Shown: positions 18,051-30,650 of the stretch, in pieces
Layout of the letters: every line of letters begins with the position of its first letter
Numbering within the stretch: position 1 is the first letter of the stretch
Notes under the pieces: model-generated
Seen by the model: only the letters and a program-made list of their open reading frames with translations
The model's database searches: none
Told to the model about the DNA's origin: nothing
Translations under genes and position numbers: made by a program
Source: Larus michahellis
Lineage: Eukaryota > Chordata > Aves > Charadriiformes > Laridae
Assembly: GCF_964199755.1 (NCBI RefSeq)
Contig: NC_133914.1
Coordinates: forward strand, 1,054,001-1,118,000
DNA length: 64,000 nucleotides
Direction of reading: 5' to 3'

Positions 18051-20384
18051 AGCCCCTTCCTTGCGGCTCACAGGCAGCGTCCTTGGGCTGGCAGCTCTGG
18101 GAGGAAAAACGGCCGGGTGCTGGGTACCGAGACACATCCCAACAGAGACGCAGCCTCCCCCAGCTCCCTGCAAAAGGCAAACTGCTGCCCCCAGGTTTTG
18201 CTGCACAATGGTGGGATTAGGGAGGAGAATGAGCAGCTCGGTCCGTAGGCAGCGGCTTTGCCTCTCGTGCTCCTGGAAGGACTCGGGGCGGCGGGCGTCC
18301 TCTTAAAGGCTGCTCCGTGCTCTGCTGACAACCCTAATCCTCCCTCGTATCGGGGCCCCGCCATTGCCTGGGCTTTACGAGGCCCTGAATCTGCGCTCAA
18401 ATCTGCTCGCCTGTATTATTAATCCTGTGTCTCCATTCCTGTGGAGATGGATTTAATGAGGGTAATTATGATTTGCAAGAGAAAAACCGCTCAAGCTGCA
18501 AATAGTGCCAGCAATTCCCCTTTTTCTCTCTCTGCAGCAGTAACTCTGAAAGCACCGAGAAACACCGTGTTCCCGGCTTACGTGGAAAACAAGGTCCTGC
18601 AGCTCTACTGCTGCAAGGAGGCCCCTCTTGGTGGCTCAGATCCTGCTGCCCTAGTCGCTGATGCTGGGAGACGCTCCCCATCACGCTGTTAGAGCAAACT
18701 GCCATGGCAGCGCCTGGTGGTGGGGTGGGAGCAGCTCCCTGGAGCCAGCACCCTGCTGTGGGTACCCGGGGACGTGCTGCAGTCCACGGAGACCCTGAGT
18801 CCACCCTGGAAACACCCTTGGAAGCAATAAATTCCCAAGCTGGAGCCCTCCTGCCCCAGCCCGATGCTTGCCAGCATCCCGCTGGCTGCTGAGGACAGGA
18901 AGGACCGGGGCACTTAAGGATGGTTCCTCTCCTGCAGCGTCCCGGGGTTGGTCCTGCTCACGGCCTTTGGCTGCTCCCGAGTTCAGGGGCTGTTGGAAGA
19001 TCCCGTAGATTCTCCCATTAAAGAAGCATGCTTTAGCCCTGCTTTTTCTGGTGGGTTAGTTCCGCATGAACAGCCTAGATTCTCCCAGGGATTTCAATCA
19101 TATCTGATTTTCTCCTTTCTTCCGTCTCTCTGCCTCTGTGCCCCGGGGGGCACTTTGAAACCTGGGTCTCTGCTGGAGGCTGTGCTGGGAGAGCAGGTTG
19201 GGATGTGTGTGCTGGTGGAGGGAGCAACGAGTACCCACGGACGTGGCAAAAAGTTTGATTTCAGTGGTCAAGACTATAGGCAGAAAATATTAGGGAAGTC
19301 CAAACTTACAGACACCTTTCCTCATTTATTCTTCTCTGTCCGCTGGTGGCGACTCATGGCTCCGTCAGCCCATTTCTCCATCACGGCTGGGCTGCCCAGT
19401 GCATTCCTGCAGGTTGGTGAACCTCTACCTCAAAGGGAGCATCTTCAAAGCCACCACGTCACCTCTGCCCACTGTTCGGCCAGCTTTTCTTCCAAGCCCA
19501 GCTCTGTATCTCTCTTGCTTATTTCAAGTCAGTATTTTTCCCTTTGTATCTTGAGAAACGTTTTGTATTAACTCCCATTCCCTCGGCCTTATTTATTTCT
19601 TTACCGCCTGCATTGCATTAAATCTTGGACGTGTCAGACGCCAAGCCCATATTTCAGACACACAATGGCCAAAGGTGCTTGGGGGGACTCTGGGATGTGT
19701 AAGAGTAATTTTTTTCTAAGGATTTGGCTCAAGATGGAGATGGATTTTTCATGGCTTGCTTAGACGTGAAGGGATTTATTTGCATGTACATAAATACTGG
19801 TGCGGACGCAGCGCTTGTAATGCCTGTGTCTGCACGGCTGCAGACGGTTGGTGTGGGTAAGGCAAGTCAAAATCGAAACAAACTGTGTCAACAGCATTGT
19901 AAGAAAGGAGAAATACAATACTTTCCATAAAAATCCATCTTTCCATAAAGATGGATTGAAAGGTGCTCTGCTCCTCCTGGGATAAACTCACTCCCTATCT
20001 CTAGAGAGCAGGCACAGGGTTTCATGGCACTGTAAATCCAGCTTCAGGGCTTCTAGCACCAGATAAAAAGCCTCTGTGGCTATATGACATAACACACTGA
20101 TCCAGTATAAATTCACTCTGCCAGTTCAAATTTGCTCAGGCGGTTTTGATAGGCTATGTCTGCGTGACAGGTTTATGCGCGATCAGGTATCATCCGTCCT
20201 CCTGCAAGCTGCAGAAAACTGGACTAAATTTCTTATTGTCTGCTCAGGGTAGCTCAGCAGTGAGTTTGTGCCGCGCCGAGCTGGCTCCCGGCCACCCAGT
20301 GCTGCACAGACCCAGTACCGGGGACTGTGTAACTGGTGCAGGAAACTCATCTGCCGGCTTCCTTCCAGGGCTGGCTAGGGATGT
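18051..20384. other. Non-coding sequence
   Basis: GC-rich to 18,400; a small AT-rich island at 18,410-18,500 holds TAATTA (18463-18468); the rest is mixed, AT-richer from about 19,500 to 20,150. No repeat, RNA gene or supported frame. Confidence 0.5.
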
Positions 20385-20822
20385 GAGGAAGATGAGGGCT
20401 ATGAAGATGCTCAGGGGACTGGAGCATCTCTGAGCTGAGGAAAGGCCGAGAGCCCCGGGGCTGTTCACTGGAGAAGAGCAGGCTGAGAGGGGATCTCGGC
20501 AATGCTCAGCAAGAGCTAACGGGCGGGGGGCAAGAGGATGGGGCCAGGCTCTTCTCAGTGGTGCCCGGGGACAGGACAGCGGGCAACGGGCACAAACTGG
20601 AATGCAAGAAGTTCCGTCTGAACATGGGAAAAAACTTCTTTACTTTCAGGGTGCCAGAGCACTGGAAGAGGCTGCCCAGAGAGGTGGTGGAGTCTCCTCT
20701 GGAGATATTCATTCCAAACCCGCCTGGACGTGTTCTGGGTGCCCCTGCTCCAGCAGGGGGTTGGACCAGTTGATCTCCAGAGGTCCCTTCCCACCCCTGA
20801 TGTTCTGTGATGCTGTCACAGG
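20385..20822 (+). mobile_element. CR1 LINE, 5' truncated, sense
   Basis: About 440 bp. Begins near gatgctcaggggactggagc, then ggagaagagcaggctgagag, ggtgccagagcactgg, gaggtggtggagtctcc, and ends in tgatctccagaggtccc and ttctgtgatgctgt. The sense counterpart of the antisense copies at 17.1 and 36.9 kb. Confidence 0.94.
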
Positions 20823-20929
20823 TTTGGGAGGGGAAGAAGAGGAGAAACAGGATATTTCCAGTTTGCAAGAATTTTCTAGCTTGCTTTTCCTCCTCCCCCA
20901 GCTTTAAACCTTGCCCACACGGATTAACC

Positions 20930-21290
20930 CCCCCCGCCGCCTCCTCTTCCCGGTGCCCGGGCGATGGAGGGAAGGACGGGCTGACCCCGGGAGCATCCTC
21001 GCAGCCCGCCCGGCCCCAGCGCACCCCGGGACCAGTTTTCCCGGCCGGGGAAGGGCGGACACCCCTGGTTCCCCCCCGGCCCAACACTAGGGGGGGGCCG
21101 AGCCCCGCGGATGGGCCGCGGCGCCGTGCGCGGAGCGGCCACGCGTGGGAGCTGCGCCCGCCGCGCTTCGGCTCCATCGGGCTGCCGGAGGGTCGGCGGG
21201 ACGGCCGCGTTCCTCCGCAGAGCCTGGCCCTGTCTCTCCTCACCTCCTCTCGCTCCCACCCGAAACCCAGCTGAATCCCCCGCCCTTAAA
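20930..21290. promoter_or_regulatory. Orphan CpG-dense block
   Basis: Dense CpG with GGGCGG near 21,051 and runs such as ggccgcggcgccgtgcgcgg. CpG-island-like, but no initiating codon in a recognisable protein follows on either strand. A candidate promoter for a non-coding RNA or an unrecognised 5' exon. Confidence 0.45.
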
Positions 21291-21298
21291 ATCACGCA

Positions 21299-21313
21299 TT
21301 TTTTTTTTTTTTT
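21299..21313 (+). repeat. Poly-T tract (T15)
   Basis: Homopolymer at the right edge of the CpG-dense block. Confidence 0.9.
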
Positions 21314-24300
21314 CCTAGCTGCATCGTCTTGTTCGCTGCTGTGTAGACGAGCCCCGAGACGCCGTCTGGGCACCCGGGGAAGTCTTCAGAGCAGCTTCAC
21401 TCTTCAGAAGGTTTTTCTTACTACCCTCCCTGACATACCTACATTGGGATTTCTCCCCTGCGTGGCACAGGATGGGGTTCAGCAGCTCCCTCGGATCCTT
21501 GCAGCCACCCTTTGGGTCTCCTGCCTCCCCTCTTTGAGCTAAGTACCCCTCGTACCCCCCAGGTTTCCTTGGATGCACGCGGAAACACCACAGTTGGTTT
21601 ATAGGGGGGTTCACGAGCTCAGCAAACCAGGGCTGCACGCTGCCTTGGAGCTGGTTCAGGCAGGGGTTGGGCGATGATGATGATGATGCTGGCAAAGAAC
21701 GGTGATATTAGTGAACACGGGGCAGCCTTGTTTGAAAAGGCATCACATAGCAACAGCTTGGCATCACCGGCATCAGGCGGTGCAGGGCTGACGCAGGTAC
21801 GTGTGTCCACGGGGCTGCAGGGACGGTAATCCCTTCCCAAATTAACGCTGCTCCGGGGAGCGGGGTCTGTGCCTCCTGGTGAGGAAAACGGAAAACAGAG
21901 CTTTCCCCACAAACATTGCAACTCTACTCAGCCCCCAAAGCTATGTGTGCACATTAATGCTAAGCATATCTGAAAATAAATGCATCCGCGGCATGTATCT
22001 CTGCACGTACTTCACACTCCCACGTCTGCCGCGATCCAGGACCCAGGTCTGCTCAGCCATGAAGAGCTGTGAGGTGTTTTAAACTATTTCCTTCTCTTTA
22101 CAAATCCTCCTCCTATTTTCTAATACACTGAACTATGAAATTAGGAGCCTGCGTGGCAGGCGCGGGAGCCCTTGTCGTTGGGATCTTTCCCAAGCAACGG
22201 GAGGTGCTCGGCAAAATTAGGAACCGTAAGAACACCCACAACTGCATTTTTAACTTATTAAACAAAGATTGTCAGCTACTTCCTGAAATTGCTGTATTTT
22301 CCTGTTCGCTTTCAAACCCAGCTGTGTATCCGTGTGCTAGTGGCTGGGCCAGTGACTTGTCCTCCCGCAGCATCCCCAGCGCTGCCCACGCTCTCGCCAG
22401 GCTGGGTTTTACTCCCCGTCATAACACGAGGCACAAGGACATCAAACTGAGCTGATGGGGCTTATAATGGCAAGATAGGGAATAAGGGAACGCGTTAATA
22501 TGCGCCTCCCTCTAAGACCAAAACAGTAAGATCCCCAAATTTACATCTCTTCTGCTTCAGGGACTTTAATGAGGTAGGGATGGGGCTTGAACCTCAGGCT
22601 CTTCAGAGCTCAAGCCGTGAGCTCCTGTTGTTTGCCCAAAGGGGAAACGGCATCGCCTGGCTCCCGGGAAGGGAAAATCAGCAATTAGAGGGCAAATGTT
22701 GGCTGCTGGGACCACGGCCAGGAGGTTGGGGTGAAAACCTCTGTGTTTGCACCCCAGGGTCTGTCTCGGTGCTTCTTTCAGCCCTGGTTCATGCACCGCA
22801 GTTGAAATAGCGTTCCCTGAGCCCCAGGAGCGCGGTCCAGGGCAGTCTGTGCTCCCCCCGCGCTCCCGGCATCTCTCTCCGCTCTGCTCTCGCGACTGCC
22901 CTGCTTCAGCTTGCTGCTTTTGACAGAAACTGGCTCAGAACGGACAAAAGGATGCCTCTGAAACTCTTAATAGGAGCCAAAATAAATGAATCTATAAATA
23001 CCCTTGTCCCTAACTATTCATCTCACTGCTGCAGATGTTCTTTAGCCTTAGAAATCCCCTTGACCCTTTTCAGCTTGTACGTATTTAATGGGAAATTAGG
23101 TCTGAAATCCTCCGTCCCCTTGGCCTCTCGGAGGTTGGGCAAAGGTTTGGCCCCAGGCCGAGGGCAGGACCAGGACTCAGCGTTTCTGTGGCGAATCCGA
23201 GTCTTGGCACCTTCCTTCGGGAATCCCATCTCTGTTTTTCACCCTCCCTCGCCATAACCAGAGGCCATCCAGAGCCAGACTGGGTACCCGGGCGGGGAGG
23301 ACGGGGCATTACCTGCTCCATTCACCCCCGTTGTTCAGCAGCCCTACCTATCTGCCAGAACGGTATAATTTTGTAATTATTTCCCTTTCATTAGCACCAG
23401 CCGCAGCTCATCAGGAGGATCCCCAGCCACAGGCACATGCTGCCACTCGGCTTTTCCCCATTTTCCTCCTTTTTTCCAGCTTTGAGACGCAGAGAACAGC
23501 TGCCCACTTGGATTCATGTACTCACTCAGAGCCATGCAGCAGCCGAGGAGAACCGGAGCCAGCAGAAGCATTTTAGTGGAGCTAATTACGGCAGCACCAT
23601 CAACAGCCAGCCCAGGTTTGTACCTACGGCAGAGGCACTTTCTCTCCATCCTGTGCAAATAACAATTAACTGTGAGGCACCTGGAACAGCAATTAAACTG
23701 CGACCTAGACTGGAGGCAAGGCATGAGCCGTGGGGAATTAAGGTACCCGTGGAGAATCAGCTCCTTGAGCAGATTTTGCGATGGTTTTGGTGAGGCAGGT
23801 AAGGTCTCGGCTGACGTCCCCAGTACGGCCCAGAGGGTCTCTGGGAGGTCCCCCAAAGCGACCAGGTCACCCAAACAACCCCCTCCCCAGCACATGCCCC
23901 CATCAAGCTGCCCCCGAGGAGGGATATTGCGTTGATCACAGGCCAGCTTTCCCAGCCGCGGGGCTCACAGGGCCCTGAATCAACCCGTGATTTATGGAGC
24001 CGAGTGGGAAAGGGAGGGTTTTTCCAGCTTGCTTTTTTTTTGGCTCAGTTCAGAGAATTCTACAGCAAGTCCAGCCCCTAAATTGGGGAATAAACCAGGC
24101 CCCACTGTGCCCCCACCTGCTTTTTCCCCTCGCCAATCTGTGCTGGGGTGGGCTCAGCGCAGGAGGAGGCTGGAGCATCCCTAAGGTGGCCCTTCTCCCA
24201 CCTCTGGAGGAAAAAGCCACAGGCCCACCTCCCCCCCAGGTGAAAACTGTAAACTATTTTCCTTTTAAAGCATCACTAACGAGCACAGATTGGGCTCAGC

Positions 24301-24420
24301 TCCCTCCTGCCTGCCCAGATTGAGCAGCTGGGCCCCCTGCTCCGCTGCTGAGGTGCGGGAGGACCTTCCCCTCCTCCGGACCCCGGTGTTTACGTTGGGA
24401 TGCTGCAAACGGCTAAGGAA
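21314..24420. other. Non-coding sequence with AT-rich islands
   Basis: Mixed unique DNA. A short (GAT)n lies at 21673-21688. AT-rich patches at about 21,900-22,000, 22,910-23,060, 23,360-23,400 and 23,560-23,710 include TAATTA at 23374-23379 and 23583-23588. No repeat family or gene recognised. Confidence 0.45.
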
Positions 24421-24725
24421 GAAAGAAGCATCTTAAGAAGGAAGAGGTACTTAAAAAGAATTAAAAAAAGAGAGAAGCATTTAAAATGAATGTAAAAAGT
24501 ATTTCAATCATGTAAATAAAAAAAGAAGTATTTCAATCATGTAAAGAAAAAAGTGCTTCAATCCAGTAGAGAAAAAAGAAGTATTTCAATCGAGTAAAGA
24601 AAAAGGAAGTGTTTCAATCAACTAAAGAGAAAAAGAAGTATTTCAAATGAGTAAAGAAAAAGTATTTAAAGAGAATAAATAACAAAAGAAGTATTTAAAA
24701 ATAATAAAGGTATTTAAAAATCAAG
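24421..24725. repeat. Diverged 28-29 bp minisatellite
   Basis: The core gtatttcaatca or a variant recurs at 24499, 24528, 24553, 24581, 24609, 24638, 24662 and 24691, spaced 24-29 bp apart (mostly 28-29), separated by A-rich spacers such as gtaaagaaaaaagaa. The left 80 bp are a more decayed version. Units are imperfect, so the array is not recent. Confidence 0.92.
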
Positions 24726-25080
24726 GCTTGTGCCATGGTAAGGGAAGGGGGCAGCTCGTTTCCGTCTCTCCCACTCGCTCCGCTGTGTGGGAGGCAGGTG
24801 ACCACCAGCACTGCAAAATTTCGTGTCTCCTGCGGGCAAATAACTGCGCAGGGAGACCTGCCCCGGTTCCCGTTCAGCGTGCAGAGGTGTCGCAAAACCC
24901 CGAGCTCACAGGGAGCTGTTTTGCAACCGGTTTGTCCCCATCGTGTCCCCACCACGCGTCCCAGCTGCGGGTATCCCCAGCGCAGGGCAGTTACTCAGGA
25001 CGCGCCACCGCACCCCGGGGTCGGGGCAGTTGTAAGGCTGGTTATTTGCTGCAAATTCCCGGCAGTAAACAGCATCGAGG
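24726..25080. other. GC-rich non-coding sequence
   Basis: No feature recognised between the minisatellite and the next AT-rich island. Confidence 0.5.
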
Positions 25081-26110
25081 AACGGATTGATTCTGTGCAA
25101 TCTCCTCGCTGGGTGCAATTATATCTCATGATCTGGTAAAAGCCAGGATTTATCTCCTGCTTTGATAGGCAGCCCTTCCCTTCCTCCAGAGTTTTAGCCC
25201 TAAATCTCTCCCCCTCTCATTATACTTCATCACCGTGCAAACAGTTTGGGGAGAAGGATATTTTAAACACCGAATTAACATACAAACGTAAAAAAATAAT
25301 AACAACCGAAAACCATGCCCTGCAAGAGCGGCATAAATATGGAGAAAAATAATTGTGCATTAATGCTAATTGAAACAGTGAGGGCCCCACTTACACCATT
25401 TTGAATATGCATCGATTGAACAAAGAATTAATGGAACTTAAAAAAAAAAATCCCAACAAAAGAGACCCCATTTCTTTTTCACCATTAATATCGTTAAAAT
25501 GTTTTACATTCTGGGGATAATTGTCTGTTTGTGAGTGAGAATTAACCCGTGACTCATCAGATCATTGCATATTATTATCTTTAACAGTTGTTATTATGAT
25601 TTTCACATTTCCCAGAATGGTGTCAAACACACCACAAAACCAAATGAGACCCAGCACTCGGGGGGGCTTTAGAGAACAATATCCCCGCCACGACCGGGCG
25701 TCCTGTGTTAAGCTGCTTTAAGCCGCTTCCTTGCCTCAGTTTCCCCAGGAGCTGAAGCCGCTCCTGGTATTGTTCCATTTCCATATGCGACCCCGAGGTT
25801 TGAGAATTCAATTAAAATCACTGTATAAATTACTGCATATGTTAATGGCGATGGAAGAAGTTCAGTGTAATACCAAAGCCTCTGAAGGCGTCGATGGCAG
25901 AGTTCAAACAGTCGCGCTACAAGGAACGAAACCCAGCCAGGACCCGGAGTTCAGGTGATAATTAAGATTTAAAGGAGAGCACCTTTGGAGGGGGGGAAAA
26001 GCGGAGGGATTTCAAAAATAATGAGCGATGCATGAATAAACTATGAGCGACGGGGAAAAAAGTTGGCTATGACTTTGTAAAGAGCCCTAATTTAATTAAG
26101 GTGTGCAGAG
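25080..26110. promoter_or_regulatory. Long AT-rich island (about 1 kb), candidate conserved element cluster
   Basis: The longest AT-rich unique block between COL9A2 and 40 kb. Contains TAATTA at 25959-25964 and 26093-26098, and many ATTA, CATAAAT and TTAATGCTAATTG-like motifs. No open frame of note, no known repeat, no tandem structure. Inferred enhancer cluster. Confidence 0.35.
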
Positions 26111-28850
26111 GCTCGCTCGCAGGGCTCTGCCGAAGCCAGCCCCGGGATGCCGACCACCCCCCTCTGCCCCCCCCACAAGTCTTTCCCCTCCCCATCCCTA
26201 ATTTCATCATTCTACAAATTATTTTTGCGGTTCATTTTTTTTTCTTGGCAGACGTTCAAACGAAACGCCCCAGCCCTCCCTGGTGTTTCCCATCGCGGGC
26301 ATGGTGAGACCCCCGGCATCCCCACTGCCCCCCACGCAGCAGGCGGCTCTCGGAGCCCACCCTGTGCCCCCCCCGGGGCTCCGCGCGCTGCTGCCGCCCC
26401 GGGAGCTCGCAGGCTGCCTTTTGCCGTCACTACACCTTCGATACCTCCAGGCCAGAACACATTTATGGGAGCGTAACTAGGTTAGAGGAGAGAGTGAAAA
26501 ACCAGAGGAGATCCTGGCACGTGAATGCAAGCAAAGGAGACCACAAGCTTTAATCTTCTCCAGGGTGATGAATGGGAAAGAGGTGGAAAATTTTGTCCTG
26601 TCTGATATTCCCTATGTATATATAATTTTTATTTTCTTTTTCCCAAAAAGTCCCTTTGTGAAGCTGGGAGAATACTTCAAGGGGGACGTAGAAATGAACG
26701 TTCTCAGGCTGGGCAGTGATGCCAAAGCCTTTCAGCTGCGCCTGAGCAGCCCCTGCGATGCCAACCATGAAGGAGCAGCCCGTGCCCAGCGCGGCCCGGC
26801 ACCCCGGACCCAGTGCCGGCATCTCCAGGGGCTGATGGGCTCCCAGCTCCCTCCTTCCCATCCGCCCGTTCCTTCTTTCTCTCCTTTATCCAGCTGGTTT
26901 CTCACCATGGCAGCATCCGTCCCCACTGCTGAGCTGCCCCGGGGATGGCGGGGGCAGGATTTTAAGGGCATCACCCACACCACAAGCTCCCCCGAGCAAG
27001 TGCCGCAACCTGCGCGAGGTGCTGGGCCCCGCTCCGAGGGCACAGATGGTGTTTATCTGTTAGGAATAACCCCAGCTCCATACTGAATGTTAATCGCCGC
27101 ACCGGCAAGCTGCCCAGTTTCCCCGGGCGGGATCCAAACTCCGTCTTGCCGGTTCCTGGAACACAGCCGCAGTGCTGGCAGTGCCCGTGGCTCCCAGCCC
27201 GGGGAGGGGAATGGTGGGTGCACGGCCCCGGGCAGCGCTGTGCCATGGCCAGGCTTTGCATCAGGCTGGTCCCGGCTCTCGTCACATCCCTCGGCCCCGC
27301 GGTGCCTCGTGCCGAGCCTCCTGGCAGCGGGCGCCCCCGCAGAGCTGCTGGCTCCCAGAGGGCTCCGGCATGGCAGAGCGGGACCGAGCTCCCAGCCTGG
27401 AAGGACGGTCCAGGAGCCTGTTTTATGCAGCTCATTGCAAGGCTGGAATAGTCTTCAGGTGCCTTGAACAGGACCAGCCACTGAGGGCGGTGGGTATAAA
27501 GTGTGTGATGAAGCCAATTTCTCTCTGCTGTAAGCATGGGGTACGGAAAGCCAGGCACTGAGGAGGCTGGTGAAGCTTCCAGCTGAGCTGCAATGTGACA
27601 ACAATCAATTCCCTTCCTTTTAGGAGGCAAAATGCCACCCTTCAGACACCTCCTCTGCACGTCTCACCTTCCCTGTCATCTGGGAGGTGCTGGCTTTCCA
27701 GAGGAGGATGTCTGAGCCACCCGAGCCTGCTCCAGCTGGCGCCTGGTCGCCAGGTTTCCATCCAGGCAGCCCCACGGATGCTCAGAGCGCCGTGCCTCCA
27801 GCCGGCTCCGTCCTCCCGGCGGGGTCAGTGCAGGGCAAAGCACCGCAGGAGAGATTTCCGTCTCCATGGGCAGCAGATCCCAAACTAAGGCAAAATCAGC
27901 CGTGATGGCAAGGCGCGCGAAGAAAACCTGGATCTCTGCCCTCCTGGGCCATCCGTAATGTGCCCTGGAAAGCGATGGCAGGCTTATTCCCCATGTCCTT
28001 TCTGCTTGGCAGGCAGCAGCAGCGCGCGGGCTGGTGAGCTGCAGGAGCCGATGAGGTCTGCGACAGCTCCGAGACGTAGGACAAATTGCGGGTGACAGTG
28101 ATGGATGGCTCGCTGCAGCTCGGGCCGCGCCTCTGCTGCTGCTCTCTCGGCTGCGCAGGGTCCGTGGAAGTTAACTCCGGGACAGCCTCCGTGCAGGGTC
28201 AGTCACTTCTCCTCTGGCCCAGCTGCAAAATTCATTATCCATCTTCCCCGGGAAGCCAGTGCCCTCACCCTGGACAATTCGTACCCAAAGGGTCTCTGCA
28301 AACCTCTCCATGGAGATGTTTCCAAGGGCCAGGAACAGCCACCTTGAAAATGTCCTCTGCTTCGTAACCCTGCTTGGAGGACACAGAGCTGGTGATGGTT
28401 TAAGGCTCCTCTCTGGCTTTGTAACAAGGTGAACACGAGGAGAGAAAAGCCATCTGAGCTTCCCCCACGAGGTCCCTGCAGGTCCCTGCGAACCAGCCAT
28501 GCTGGGGGGGAGCATCTGCTTTGTCTTCCAGGCGGCTCTGCCCCATCCTTCCCCTGTCTGACACCAGCCCAAATTCCCACCTCGGCCCCTGGATCCCTGC
28601 AGACCCTCACGCTGACCTTCCCAGCCCTCCTGCCGCTGGTCCCCGACGGCCGAGCTCTCCTTGTGCATCCCACGGGTGCCAGGTGGGGACATCTTGAGCC
28701 AAAATGGGAACATTCTGGGAGGCACTTGACAGGTACGAGCGTCACCCAGCCCCACAATGCCTGCGGTGGTGCAGACCCCCCTCCCCAGGCAGCCTTGCAG
28801 GGAGGGGTTAATGCATTTTAAAATTAGCCCTGTATGCAAAGAAGGGGACA
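26110..28850. other. GC-rich non-coding sequence
   Basis: No repeat or RNA gene recognised. Several 150-230-codon frames overlap on both strands and lack domains; a 60 bp T-rich patch lies near 26,600. Confidence 0.5.
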
Positions 28851-28935
28851 GCTGTTTCCTGTTTATAAATGAAATAATGGTGATGGGGCCTCCTAAGGCC
28901 GGCTTGCTGTAGAGCTAATTAGCTACCAGAAGCTG
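28850..28935. promoter_or_regulatory. AT-rich patch with 12 bp palindrome
   Basis: Contains AGCTAATTAGCT (28913-28924), a perfect 12 bp palindrome centred on TAATTA, suited to a homeodomain dimer. Confidence 0.3.
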
Positions 28936-30120
28936 AGCCTCAGCAGATGCTGGAAGGGGTCTGATCCTGGCGAAGGTGGCTGTCGTGCCAACGACGGGGG
29001 ACAGAGGAAGGTCTGGGATGCCGTGAGACAGCCCAACACTGGAGGGGGCCCAAGAAATCCCCTTCCCAGGTTGCAGGATTTCTGGGACTTACTCCATTGT
29101 CACTTATCCTCCGTCAACTTCAAGTCCTGGCAGGTGTGTCACTTGCTGCAGTCATCTCTCTGGGCTGGAGACAAAATTTGCATGCATTCTGTGCTGCCAA
29201 CATAATTTTGCTCCCATCTGTTTACCGGGGGGGTTCCAAAGGAGGTCACCACAGCCCAGCTCCGGCTTGGCAGCCCCATCCCGCTCCAACAGCCTCTCTC
29301 CCCATTAGCGCGGTGCAGCATCGTTAGGCGCTGCGCTCGTTGGGCATCCCGCGCCAAACGCCCAGGGTGGGCAGAGCTCGTGGCTCCGCTAGGAGGAATG
29401 CTGCAGGAGGGAGCTGGTGTTTTGGGACATTCCCGTTCCCGGCTTTCCTTCCAGTGGTCCCTGCTCGAGACATCCCAACTCCCCGGCGTGCCAGGGCTGG
29501 CGCGGTACAAGATGCCGGTGGAGGGAACGGCAGCACCGGCCAAGCTGCCGTGGTGCTGCACGTGCCACCACCGGGGAGCACGTAGGAAGAGACGATGAAA
29601 CGCAGCAGAGAGATTTTCGAAGCTGATACCTTCCGGGGTTTCGGCGCCAGCAGGCAAGGGCTGCTCCCCGGCAGGAGCGGGCAGTTCGGAGCCGAGATGA
29701 AGGTGCACCGCTTTGCCCGTCGGAGCACTCCAGCTCCTGGCAGATGTGACGCTGCATTTAACTCGCACATTTGTGCCCTCTTGCCGTGGGCCTTGGCACA
29801 TTTTGCATTGCCCAGGTGGCTCCTGGAGCATGTTCCCGAGCGGCTCCCACGGGAGAGCTGACCCTGGCAGCTCACGAAGCCCCCCTGCACCCGGGCCCAG
29901 AGCACTCCAGGTCACGGCAAGCTCCTGTCTGTCTGCATCACATCTCCATTCCTTCCTGGCCATACAGACGTGACCCCGGGGATTATCCCCCCGACCCCCC
30001 GGGCTGGCTGGGTTTGTCTACCTCCTGTTTAAAAACCGTGGGGAAGGGGATGCTTCCCCGCTCCTGGCCTGTACAGCATCGACCAGAGCGGAGGCCTGTG
30101 CCTGGCTAGTGGGCTCTTCT
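28935..30120. other. GC-rich non-coding sequence
   Basis: A 274-codon minus-strand frame (29139-29963) overlaps a 193-codon frame and has no domain I know. No repeats. Confidence 0.5.
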
Positions 30121-30650
30121 GTGCTGTCTGTACACAGATTTTAAATAGTTTCTTTCAATTTTTTGAAAAAATTTGCTGGTAGGACAAGGAGGCTGCACGC
30201 AGGTAAACTGTCTTCTGAGCTCCCGCAATTACAAGGCTGCCCCAAAGTGACTATCATTTGCTACAGCAATGTTTTCTAGGCAGCCGAATAGTGGAAGAAG
30301 TAGGAAAAAATCAATAGCTACAATCCCATTGGCTTGATTGTACCGATGAGCCGTGCTTTCCGCTGCAAAAGCTTCTCTAACCGAAAATTACTTTATGCAG
30401 CAGAAGGTTTTCAGTTGGCCAGAAACAATTCGGCGTGTGCGCGGGGAGAGGTTCAAAGTCAAAAAGCCCCACTGAACTTCTGAGGCTTAAAAAGCAAATC
30501 CGGTCAGAACAATCTGATTAAATGTGTAGGGCTGCAGCCGCCGGCTGCTTAAGCCTGCTCCAGCGCCGGGCCGGAGTAATCAGGAGGGAGATTATGGGCA
30601 GCGGGAGCAGGAGATTTGCCAGCTCAAGGGGAAAGTTTGGGGTGTAAATC
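30120..30650. promoter_or_regulatory. AT-rich island, candidate conserved element
   Basis: Unique AT-rich sequence with TTTTAAATAG, GCAATTACAAGG, TCAATAGCTACAATCC and TTCAAAGTCAAAAAG. No repeat or frame. Confidence 0.28.

Noticed and set aside
21061-21100. Second CTCF-like site (ACACTAGGGGGGGGC)
   Set aside because: At least two core mismatches, including the invariant C after GG; more likely a G-run.
29139-29963. 274-codon minus-strand frame
   Set aside because: GC-rich chance frame with no recognisable family, splice or promoter context.
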